Positions 35,446-41,560 of a DNA stretch of 41,560 nt are shown piece after piece. Numbering within the stretch: position 1 is the stretch's first letter; each line of letters opens with the position of its first letter. Both the position numbers and the translations under genes were made by a program. The DNA is from Chitinophagaceae bacterium (GTDB taxonomy: Bacteria > Bacteroidota > Bacteroidia > Chitinophagales > Chitinophagaceae), in contig CANGOX010000019.1 in NCBI GenBank assembly GCA_947455605.1, forward strand, positions 1 through 41,560, read 5' to 3'. Under the pieces are notes generated by a model that worked only from the letters and a program-made list of their open reading frames with translations, ran no database searches and was not told the origin of the DNA.

Positions 35446-36372
35446 TTAGTTTTCGCGGTTGGCCAATAAATACAATACTGCCATTCTTACGGCTACACCA
35501 TTCTCTACCTGGTTCAGGATAATGGAATAAGGGCCATCAGCTACATCGCTGTCCAGCTCTACTCCGCGGTTGATGGGTCCCGGGTGCATGATCACGATCT
35601 CTTTACCCAGGCTTTCCAGCATTTTCCTTTTAATACCGTATGCGAGATTGTATTCGCGCAGGGATGAGAATAAGGGTTGATTCTGGCGCTCCAGCTGGAT
35701 ACGCAGCACATTCGCCACATCACACCATTGAAGCGCTTTCTTGAGGTTATATTCTACACGTACGCCCAGGGCTTCGGATATATATTTAGGGATCAGGGTT
35801 GGTGGGCCTGCCACTACCACTTCAGCACCCATCTTACGCAGCAGGTACATATTGCTCAATGCTACACGTGAATGCATGATATCGCCGATGATGGCCACTT
35901 TCAGGCCTTCCAGCTTGCCCAGTTTCTCACGCATGGAGAATGCATCCAGTAAAGCCTGTGTAGGGTGTTCATTGATACCGTCGCCGGCATTCACAATAGC
36001 CGCAGGAATATGTTTGGCGAGAAAATGGGGAGCACCCGAGGCGCTGTGCCGCATAACCACCATATCCACTTTCATACTCAGGATATTGTTGACTGTATCG
36101 AGCAGGGTTTCTCCTTTTGCGGAAGAGGAGCTACTCAGCGCAAAATTGAGCACATCTGCCGAAAGCCGTCTTTCCGCCAGTTCAAAAGACATACGGGTAC
36201 GCGTTGAATTCTCGTAAAACAGGTTTACGATCGTAATATCGCGCAGCGAGGGTACTTTCTTAACGGGCCTTTGTAAAACTTCTTTGAATTGCTCGGCAGT
36301 GGAGAGAATTAACTGAATATCTTCTCTGTTGAGATCCTTGATACCAAGAAGATGTTTGGTAGATAGTTTCAT
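35446..36372 (-). CDS. pyrB: Aspartate carbamoyltransferase, catalytic chain
   Basis: PyrB makes carbamoyl-aspartate in de novo pyrimidine synthesis. The 308-residue protein has the carbamoyl-phosphate-binding loop STRTRMSFE at residues 56-64, HPTQALLDAFSM in the middle, and the C-terminal MHPGPINRGVELD. Length fits the catalytic chain without regulatory subunit; no pyrI is next to it. The gene lies in the same direction as pyrR, but a four-helix-bundle gene lies between them. Confidence 0.96.
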   Translation of the reverse strand: MKLSTKHLLGIKDLNREDIQLILSTAEQFKEVLQRPVKKVPSLRDITIVNLFYENSTRTRMSFELAERRLSADVLNFALSSSSSAKGETLLDTVNNILSMKVDMVVMRHSASGAPHFLAKHIPAAIVNAGDGINEHPTQALLDAFSMREKLGKLEGLKVAIIGDIMHSRVALSNMYLLRKMGAEVVVAGPPTLIPKYISEALGVRVEYNLKKALQWCDVANVLRIQLERQNQPLFSSLREYNLAYGIKRKMLESLGKEIVIMHPGPINRGVELDSDVADGPYSIILNQVENGVAVRMAVLYLLANREN

Positions 36373-36410
36373 TAAAAATCAAAGATAGTGTATTGGAAGG
36401 AATACGAAAA

Positions 36411-36460
36411 ACAAGATTCAAGAAACAAGAATCAAGGCACAAGGTTCAACAAACAAGTCT
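36411..36460. repeat. Left word-repeat array flanking the four-helix-bundle gene
   Basis: Multiple copies of CAAGAATCAAG, CAAGGCACAAG and AACAAG. CAAGGCACAAG at 36433-36443 and CAAGAATCAAGG at 36426-36437 have perfect reverse complements at 36922-36932 and 36935-36946 (and again 36949-36960) on the far side of the gene. Confidence 0.75.
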
Positions 36461-36485
36461 CTGGTTAAACGATGTTGGGAGGATT

Positions 36486-36833
36486 TTAATGGCTTAATTT
36501 GTTGATGATGGAGGAGAGGATCTTGTTGATTTCGTTGGCTTCTGTAATCAGAAGATGCCGGTCGGATTCCAGTTGGGTATTTTCGTATAAAAGTATCAGG
36601 GTTAACCAATGGATGGATTCTTTGGCTTCCCGGCGGGATATTTTCAATTTCATGAGCTCGTCGGCCTTGCCCAGACTATCTGAAGCTTCAATATAATTGG
36701 CTCCGATGGAACCGCTTGACCGGATTAGTTGGCTAACATATTCACGGTTAATCGCATCCCACTTGCACTTTTGGCAAAAATCGCGAACCCGCATGGCAAA
36801 TTTCCCAAACCGATCCTCCAATTCCTTTGACAT
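36486..36833 (-). CDS. Four-helix-bundle protein (23S rRNA intervening-sequence type)
   Basis: A 115-residue all-helical protein of the IVP/S23 family: ELEDRFGKFAMRVRDFCQKC, then INREYVSQLIRSSGSIGANYIEA and ISRREAKESIHWLTLILLYE. Related proteins are encoded in 23S rRNA intervening sequences and as the Avd accessory protein of diversity-generating retroelements. No reverse transcriptase or rRNA gene is near. The gene sits between pyrB and pyrR and is bounded by inverted word arrays at 36411-36460 and 36899-36966, which suggests it entered as a unit. Function is unknown. Confidence 0.9.
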   Translation of the reverse strand: MSKELEDRFGKFAMRVRDFCQKCKWDAINREYVSQLIRSSGSIGANYIEASDSLGKADELMKLKISRREAKESIHWLTLILLYENTQLESDRHLLITEANEINKILSSIINKLSH

Positions 36834-36898
36834 ATAAAAAGAACTTTTTATTATAGACTTTGTATTTCTCTACCCCATTCTTCTTCCTAACCCACTAA

Positions 36899-36966
36899 AC
36901 CTTGACCCTTGACTCTTGATTCTTGTGCCTTGCACCTTGATTCTTGATCCTTGATTCTTGATCCTT
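36899..36966. repeat. Right word-repeat array flanking the four-helix-bundle gene
   Basis: Tandem words of the type CTTGATTCTTG, CTTGACCCTTG and CTTGTGCCTTG, in the opposite orientation to the left array. Perfect inverted matches to the left array are listed there. Confidence 0.75.
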
Positions 36967-36971
36967 CACCA

Positions 36972-37493
36972 CTACATTAAAACAACCTCATCTACCCCAT
37001 TTGTCTCTTTCCAATTCACAATAACTTTTTGGGAAATGATGGTATCAATTGTTTTGCCTGTATAATCGGGTTGTATGGGTAATTCGCGGTTAAACCTTCG
37101 GTCTACCAGTACACAAAGCGTCACTTTTGATGGCCTTCCAAAAGCCAGTAAAGCGTCCAAAGCCGCGCGGATCGTGCGCCCTGTATAGAGCACATCATCG
37201 ATCAACACCACTTTTCGGTTCTCCAGGTTAAAGGGAATATCGGTTGCATTGGCAATATGAAGGCTTTTGCGGATATCATCCCGGTAAAAAGTGATATCCA
37301 GCTTGCCGTATTGAATATGGGCAGGATCAACGATCTTTTGTAATTCCTGTACAATACGGTCGCTGAGCCAGATGCCCCTTGGCTGCAGGCCGATGAGCAC
37401 GGTATTTTCGAGTGAAAGGTTATTTTCCAGAATCTGGTGAGCCAGCCTTTTTACGGTGAGTGCCAGTTGTTGTTCGGAGAGTATCGTCTTCAA
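36972..37493 (-). CDS. pyrR: PyrR-type phosphoribosyltransferase
   Basis: PyrR is a uracil phosphoribosyltransferase that also acts as pyrimidine-operon attenuator in some phyla. The 173-residue protein has VLIGLQPRGIWLSDRI, the PRPP loop VVLIDDVLYTGRTIRAA (about residues 95-111) and VLVDRRFNRELPI. The open frame begins with TTG (37491-37493); no ATG occurs in frame between it and an upstream stop, so TTG is the likely start. No clear PyrR-binding RNA is visible before pyrB. Confidence 0.92.
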   Translation of the reverse strand: MKTILSEQQLALTVKRLAHQILENNLSLENTVLIGLQPRGIWLSDRIVQELQKIVDPAHIQYGKLDITFYRDDIRKSLHIANATDIPFNLENRKVVLIDDVLYTGRTIRAALDALLAFGRPSKVTLCVLVDRRFNRELPIQPDYTGKTIDTIISQKVIVNWKETNGVDEVVLM

Positions 37494-37577
37494 AACCGAA
37501 TTTTTAATAAAAATAAATGCTTTCTGCCATACTCAACATGAATAATTAAGCGGGTTCTGGTTTAATTTGCCCATTCA

Positions 37578-38663
37578 ATGCTCAGGCTTCAGACAATATC
37601 ACTGGTTCAGTTCCGCAATTATGTGCAGCAAAGTTTTGCTTTTACAGAAAGAGTTGTAGGTATTTGCGGGGCAAACGGTACGGGAAAGACCAACCTGCTG
37701 GATGCCATCTATTACCTGAGTTTTTCCAGAAGTTATTTTGCCCGCCCAGACAGCCAGAATGTGCACCATGGATTACAGGGCATGCGCATAGAAGGAAATT
37801 ATGAACTGGAAAATGAGCCCCGCCACTTAGTGTGTATTCTCCGCGAGAATAACCGGAAGGAATTGGTGCTGGATGAAGAAGTGTACAAAAAGTTCTCAGA
37901 ACATATCGGTAAGTTTCCCTGTGTGATGATCGCCCCGGATGATATTGTACTGATTGCAGGGGGAAGTGAGGAAAGAAGAAAATTTATAGACACCCTGCTT
38001 TCGCAGATCAATAAAAACTATCTCTCCAACCTGATCGATTATAATAAACTATTACAACAAAGGAACAGCCTCTTAAAAAGAGCTGCCGATACCGGATCTA
38101 TTGATGATGCATTACTTGGTATTTTAAATGACCAGCTTTGCCGTTCGGGCAATTATATTTTTACAGAACGCAAAGCATTCTTACAAGATTTTCTCACCCT
38201 CACCGGTTCCATCTATCAGCGTATTGCGGGAAAAGATGATGGTCTTTCCATGCAATACGCCAGTCAGTTATTAACAGATGATTTTGAAGCCCTGTTAAAA
38301 GCCACCCAACAAAAAGACCTGGCCGTGCAAAGAACCACCGCAGGTATACACAGAGATGATCTTGTGTTTTATATGGATCAATCCCAGTTCAAAACAGAGG
38401 CTTCGCAGGGACAAAGAAAAAGCCTGCTATTTGCCTTAAAGCTGGCAGAATGGCAAACCCTGAAAGAAAAAAAAGGCTTCACCCCTATTCTCTTGCTTGA
38501 TGATGTATTTGAAAAACTGGATGAGCAAAGGATGTTTCAATTGTTACATTGGGTTTGTACGGAGAGTGATGGACAGGTTTTTATTACTGATACACATGCT
38601 GAGCGATTGCAGAAGCAGCTTTTGGAGATAGAGGTTACGTTTCAATTGATAGAACTTCATTAA
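37578..38663 (+). CDS. recF: DNA replication and repair protein RecF
   Basis: RecF helps load RecA at gapped DNA with RecO and RecR. The 361-residue SMC-like ATPase has the Walker A loop GANGTGKT at residues 31-38, the signature region EASQGQRKSLLFALKLAEW and the Walker B strand PILLLDDVFEKLDEQR. It is divergent from pyrR, separated by 84 bases that hold TTAATTTG as a possible -7 element. A DUF721/DciA-like gene follows after an inverted array, so both may belong to one replication-related transcript. Confidence 0.95.
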   Translation: MLRLQTISLVQFRNYVQQSFAFTERVVGICGANGTGKTNLLDAIYYLSFSRSYFARPDSQNVHHGLQGMRIEGNYELENEPRHLVCILRENNRKELVLDEEVYKKFSEHIGKFPCVMIAPDDIVLIAGGSEERRKFIDTLLSQINKNYLSNLIDYNKLLQQRNSLLKRAADTGSIDDALLGILNDQLCRSGNYIFTERKAFLQDFLTLTGSIYQRIAGKDDGLSMQYASQLLTDDFEALLKATQQKDLAVQRTTAGIHRDDLVFYMDQSQFKTEASQGQRKSLLFALKLAEWQTLKEKKGFTPILLLDDVFEKLDEQRMFQLLHWVCTESDGQVFITDTHAERLQKQLLEIEVTFQLIELH

Positions 38664-38748
38664 TTAGTAATTAGTAGTTAGTAATTAGTAATGGTATGGG
38701 GATACGGCTACACTAATTAATTAATTACTAACTACTAATTACTAATTA
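38661..38748. repeat. 26-bp perfect inverted repeat between recF and the DUF721 gene
   Basis: Words of the type TAATTAGTAATTAGTAGTTA (38661 on) have perfect complements at 38723-38748; the matching arms are 38661-38686 and 38723-38748. The left arm begins at the recF stop. The stem is entirely AT-rich with a 36-base loop. Confidence 0.8.
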
Positions 38749-38760
38749 CTAATTTTACAC

Positions 38761-39042
38761 ATGTCTGAAAAACACATCGGCGACGCAATTAAGGGGTTTC
38801 TGAACAAGAGCCATCTCCGCAATGGTATCCGTGCTGTGCAGATTGAAGAGATCTGGGAAACACTGATGGGTAAAACGATTGCCAAATACACAGATAAGAT
38901 CCAGATCATTAACCAGAAATTATTTATCCATACAGCAGTTGGGCCCTTAAAGAATGAGCTGATGTTTCAAAAACCTCTGATCATTGAGAGAGTGAATGAG
39001 GCGTTTGGGGAGAAAGTGATCAATGAAGTGATCATCCAATGA
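38761..39042 (+). CDS. DUF721 / DciA-like protein
   Basis: A 93-residue protein. IRAVQIEEIWETLMGKTIAK then DKIQIINQKLFIHTAVGPLK match the DUF721 domain. The family contains DciA, the ancestral loader of the replicative helicase DnaB, and the RecF neighbourhood supports a replication role. The N-terminal half is short compared with longer DciA proteins. No signal peptide. Confidence 0.85.
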   Translation: MSEKHIGDAIKGFLNKSHLRNGIRAVQIEEIWETLMGKTIAKYTDKIQIINQKLFIHTAVGPLKNELMFQKPLIIERVNEAFGEKVINEVIIQ

Positions 39043-39066
39043 TTTTCTCTGCGGGTTACTCTGTTT

Positions 39067-39118
39067 CTCTGCTACTCTGCAGTGAAAAAGGGTTCCTATT
39101 CACCGCAGAGTAGCAGAG
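39067..39118. terminator. Likely bidirectional terminator (word hairpin)
   Basis: CTCTGCTACTCTGC (39067-39080) pairs with GCAGAGTAGCAGAG (39105-39118), with a partly paired extension (GTGA/TCAC) and a 14-base loop. The position, in the 78-base gap between two convergent genes, fits termination from both sides; no long T-run is present. Confidence 0.6.
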
Positions 39119-39120
39119 GA

Positions 39121-40167
39121 TTATTTGATTTTTACTCGGGGGTCAACAACGCCATAAAATACATCTGCCAGAAGATTTACTATAATAAAAAAAGTAGCCG
39201 TGATCAACACGCTACCCATTACTACAGGGAAATCTAATTTTTCTAAGGCATCAACCGTAACTTTTCCGATCCCCTTCCAGCCAAAAATATATTCTACAAA
39301 AAATGCACCTGCGAGTAATTCGGCAAACCATCCGGTAATGGCCGTTATCACAGGGTTTAATGCATTGCGTAATGCATGGCGGAACACAACCACTTTTTTA
39401 CTCAATCCCTTTGCATAGGCTGTGCGGATATAATCCTGGTCCAGTACATCCAGCATAGAGCTTCTGGTTAATTGTGTAATAATAGCCAAAGGGCGGATAC
39501 CTAAAGTAATAGCAGGCAGTATTAAATTTTTGAGTTGCAGTTCTTCTCCATTGAACGGATCCGTATTAAATAAACTGCCTGTCATGTGTAAACCTGTGTA
39601 CCTGTTCAAAACAAAACCAAACAGATAGGCCAATACTATGCCGGTAAAAAATGAAGGTGCAGAAATACCGAGTACACTGGCAAATACAGAAGAAGTATCC
39701 ATCCAGGTATTTTGTTTTACGGCTGCGAGTATGCCTAATAATACACCAACAACTGTTGCCAGTAACATAGCAGCCAAAGCCAATAACAAAGTTCCGGGCA
39801 GGGCTTCCATCAATACTGCGCCAACTTCTTTTTTGGTTTGATAGGATCTTCTGAGATACGGAATTTTTATCCCAAACTTTGTATCTCCACCCATAAATAA
39901 CCCACGGAGTTGTTTTTTCTGAATATCTTCTTTTGAATGAACTGCAACAGGAGAAACATCATTGAGATACATCACAAACTGTTTCCATTTGGGCTGGTCG
40001 AGTGCCAGTTCTTTGCGGATATTTTTCATGGTGGTGCTATCGCCGGACTGACCCAGCACTAACCGTGCAGGATCTCCAAAACCCTGGAACAAAAAGAACA
40101 CGATCACCACCACGCCCATCAGCACCAATAAGCCATATAATATTTTTTTGGTGAGAAAGCTGAGCAT
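39121..40167 (-). CDS. Oligopeptide-type ABC transporter permease (DppB/OppB-like)
   Basis: A 348-residue inner-membrane permease with about six transmembrane segments, starting LSFLTKKILYGLLVLMGVVV. The large extracytoplasmic segment after the first helix (about residues 30-120) contains GDPARLVLGQ and ELALDQPKWKQF. The ATPase-contact (EAA) loop is DYIRTAYAKGLSKKVVVFRH. Members import peptides or nickel. No partner DppC, ATPase or binding protein is next to it, so its partners are elsewhere. It starts 13 bases after the BT_3928-like gene and probably shares its transcript. Confidence 0.92.
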   Translation of the reverse strand: MLSFLTKKILYGLLVLMGVVVIVFFLFQGFGDPARLVLGQSGDSTTMKNIRKELALDQPKWKQFVMYLNDVSPVAVHSKEDIQKKQLRGLFMGGDTKFGIKIPYLRRSYQTKKEVGAVLMEALPGTLLLALAAMLLATVVGVLLGILAAVKQNTWMDTSSVFASVLGISAPSFFTGIVLAYLFGFVLNRYTGLHMTGSLFNTDPFNGEELQLKNLILPAITLGIRPLAIITQLTRSSMLDVLDQDYIRTAYAKGLSKKVVVFRHALRNALNPVITAITGWFAELLAGAFFVEYIFGWKGIGKVTVDALEKLDFPVVMGSVLITATFFIIVNLLADVFYGVVDPRVKIK

Positions 40168-40180
40168 ACGATTCAGTTAT

Positions 40181-41287
40181 CTATTTAAGGTTATTGGCAG
40201 CATCCAATACTTTCTGAAAATCTACATAACTGATCTTATTCAATACTTCTGCTCCTTTCATAAAGAAATAAGTAGGTGTAACCCTTGCCGCTGTTTTTAA
40301 AACTGTGGCATCACATTTTACGATTGTTGTATTGGGCAGTTTGGATACTGCTTTATCCGCATCGGCTGTTACAATCAGGATGGGAATATTTTTCTGCTGC
40401 GCCTGTCTGGCAATGGTTTCAAATCCGCCTGACCATTTTTCTACCTGGTCCATATCTTTTGCCAGAACCATGATATAAGGACCTGTTTGTGAAAGTACCG
40501 CCGCAGTAGTATCATTACCTGAGAGTGTTTGAAGAGAGAAATCAACGATCTTAGCCTGTAAGCCATTCCCTTTCTTTACCAATTTATCTTTACGGTCAAC
40601 ATACTCAAAGGTTGAATCAAAATCGGCAGGAAAATGCATCTGATCAAATTCGATCTGCTTACCTGCTTTTTTGTATATAAACACAATCGAAAAACTATCG
40701 GGCACAGCGCCTGCAGGCGTTTTCATCTGTTCGAGAATATTATTTCCTTTTTTGTAAGGCAAGCAATCCACGATTGGCAAATGCTGGAGTACATACCACT
40801 GCCCTACTGAAGTAGCTGCAGTGACCAATATCAAAAGAAAGACTGCTGCAAAGGGTTTAACGGAGCTCTTGATCTTTTTACTGGCAGCAAATAAGATCAG
40901 AATCATCACCAGCAGGAAGATATCCTTACCAAAAGATTGTGCAGGTGTTAAAGGCAGGCAATCGCCAAAACAACCACAGGTCTTGATCTTGCCTGAGAAT
41001 AAAGCATAACCTGTTAAGAAAGTAAAGAAAATGATCAACAGTAATAACAACCAGCTGAACAAACGCATTCTCCATCCAATGATCACGGCTACGCCGGCCA
41101 ATACTTCAAATACATTCATCAGTAAGGCAAAAGCCAATGTATAATCGTTCAGGAAATTCCATCCCCATACTTCAAAGAATTCCTGCATTTTATAACTCAG
41201 TCCGGATGGATCATTGGCCTTTATCAAACCCGAAAAAATAAACAATAATCCTACTACCCAACGAATGATCAGCAAAAATGTTTTCAT
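40181..41287 (-). CDS. BT_3928-type DoxX/thioredoxin-like membrane protein
   Basis: A 368-residue membrane protein. Residues 1-170 form a DoxX/MauE-like bundle of four to five helices, starting IIRWVVGLLFIFSGLIKAND, with a KTCGCFGDC cluster. The C-terminal half (from about residue 190) is a periplasmic domain with a thioredoxin-like order (YIMVLAKDMDQVEKW, IPILIVTADADKAV, VTPTYFFMKGAEVLNKISYV). The active-site CxxC of thioredoxins is absent from the C-terminal domain, so redox activity there is doubtful. This gene order with a DUF1599 gene is common in Bacteroidota. Confidence 0.87.
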   Translation of the reverse strand: MKTFLLIIRWVVGLLFIFSGLIKANDPSGLSYKMQEFFEVWGWNFLNDYTLAFALLMNVFEVLAGVAVIIGWRMRLFSWLLLLLIIFFTFLTGYALFSGKIKTCGCFGDCLPLTPAQSFGKDIFLLVMILILFAASKKIKSSVKPFAAVFLLILVTAATSVGQWYVLQHLPIVDCLPYKKGNNILEQMKTPAGAVPDSFSIVFIYKKAGKQIEFDQMHFPADFDSTFEYVDRKDKLVKKGNGLQAKIVDFSLQTLSGNDTTAAVLSQTGPYIMVLAKDMDQVEKWSGGFETIARQAQQKNIPILIVTADADKAVSKLPNTTIVKCDATVLKTAARVTPTYFFMKGAEVLNKISYVDFQKVLDAANNLK

Positions 41288-41296
41288 GAAAGTGTA

Positions 41297-41560
41297 TTAG
41301 TGTTTTCCTTCTTCAATTAAGATCAAAGCAAAAACGGAATAATTAATGATGTCTACATAATTGGCATCGATGCCTTCACTGATCAGGGTCTTACCGTCGT
41401 TGCTCAGGATCTGTTTGATCCGCATCAGTTTCATCAGGATCAGATCGGCGAAGCTCTGCTGACTCATTTCACGCCAGGCTTCTCCATAATCATGGTTCTT
41501 ATCCAGCATGGTATTTTTGGCAAAATCAATGCTTTTCTGGTAGAGGGTATCAACCTGTTC
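41297..41560 (-). CDS. DUF1599-domain protein, 3' part (5' end outside window)
   Basis: The frame is open to the window edge, so the start lies beyond 41560. Visible residues include SIDFAKNTMLDKNHDYGEAWREMSQQSFADLI and VDIINYSVFALILIEEGKH, the family's DKNxDYGxAWR and Asp-Ile-Ile-Asn motifs. DUF1599 proteins are linked with nucleotide modification, but their reaction is unknown. The stop lies 9 bases before the BT_3928-like start, consistent with one operon. Confidence 0.85.
   Translation of the reverse strand, partial: EQVDTLYQKSIDFAKNTMLDKNHDYGEAWREMSQQSFADLILMKLMRIKQILSNDGKTLISEGIDANYVDIINYSVFALILIEEGKH

Noticed and set aside
36486..36833. Avd-like protein as part of a diversity-generating retroelement
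   Set aside because: No reverse transcriptase, template repeat or variable repeat is visible anywhere in the window.

Overview
The window is a stretch of a Bacteroidota chromosome, most probably from the family Chitinophagaceae. The support is indirect but consistent: a type IX secretion pair (a large PKD adhesin ending in a gliding-motility-type C-terminal domain, followed by a PorP/SprF protein), a BT_3928-type DoxX/thioredoxin-like protein next to a DUF1599 gene, many lipoproteins, -7 promoter elements of the Bacteroidota type (TAnnTTTG), and few Shine-Dalgarno sequences. No rRNA, tRNA, CRISPR array, prophage or complete transposon is visible.

Layout. 1-7304 is core: the 3' end of lpxK overlapping rnr, a convergent saccharopine-dehydrogenase-like gene, then gyrA. 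7318-8694 is a secreted TPR protein closed by a perfect terminator. 8946-13087 is accessory: an arylsulfotransferase-family lipoprotein, a 67-residue peptide with a Cys-Pro-Tyr-Pro-Pro-Gly-Cys end, a small module of two overlapping convergent ORFs with a 25-bp inverted repeat and flanked by diverged direct repeats, and a pectate-lyase-like beta-helix lipoprotein. 13103-17083 looks like amino-sugar or glycoasparagine salvage: a NahK-like kinase, a Tat-exported glycosylasparaginase, a CutC-family protein and a HEAT-like protein. 17230-22918 has serA, a serine-hydrolase lipoprotein, a membrane pyrophosphatase with an unusual C-terminal domain, and a small lipoprotein. 23270-25640 is a BlaI/BlaR1-like pair with two palindromic operators just upstream. 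25673-31133 is the type IX adhesin and its PorP partner. 31230-41560 is mostly housekeeping: a WbqC-like gene, a LEA-type lipoprotein, an HMA-domain protein, pyrE, a Nudix hydrolase, a thioesterase with coaD, pyrB, a four-helix-bundle (IVP-type) gene, pyrR, recF, a DUF721/DciA-like gene, an oligopeptide-type permease, the BT_3928-like protein and the end of a DUF1599 gene.

How it fits together. The pyrimidine genes pyrE, pyrB and pyrR lie within about 4.3 kb on the minus strand. pyrB and pyrR are separated by a four-helix-bundle gene set between inverted arrays of a short repeated word, which looks like an inserted unit. The BlaI/BlaR1-like pair lacks the penicillin-sensing domain, so it probably senses something other than a beta-lactam.

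The most unusual features lie outside the large genes: the Cys/Tyr peptide beside an arylsulfotransferase, the palindrome-bearing module behind it, the four-helix-bundle cassette, two clusters of REP-like hairpins, and a recurring intergenic architecture in which each locus has its own short word repeated on both strands to form a large hairpin. Everything here was read by eye from sequence and translations; no database search was possible.
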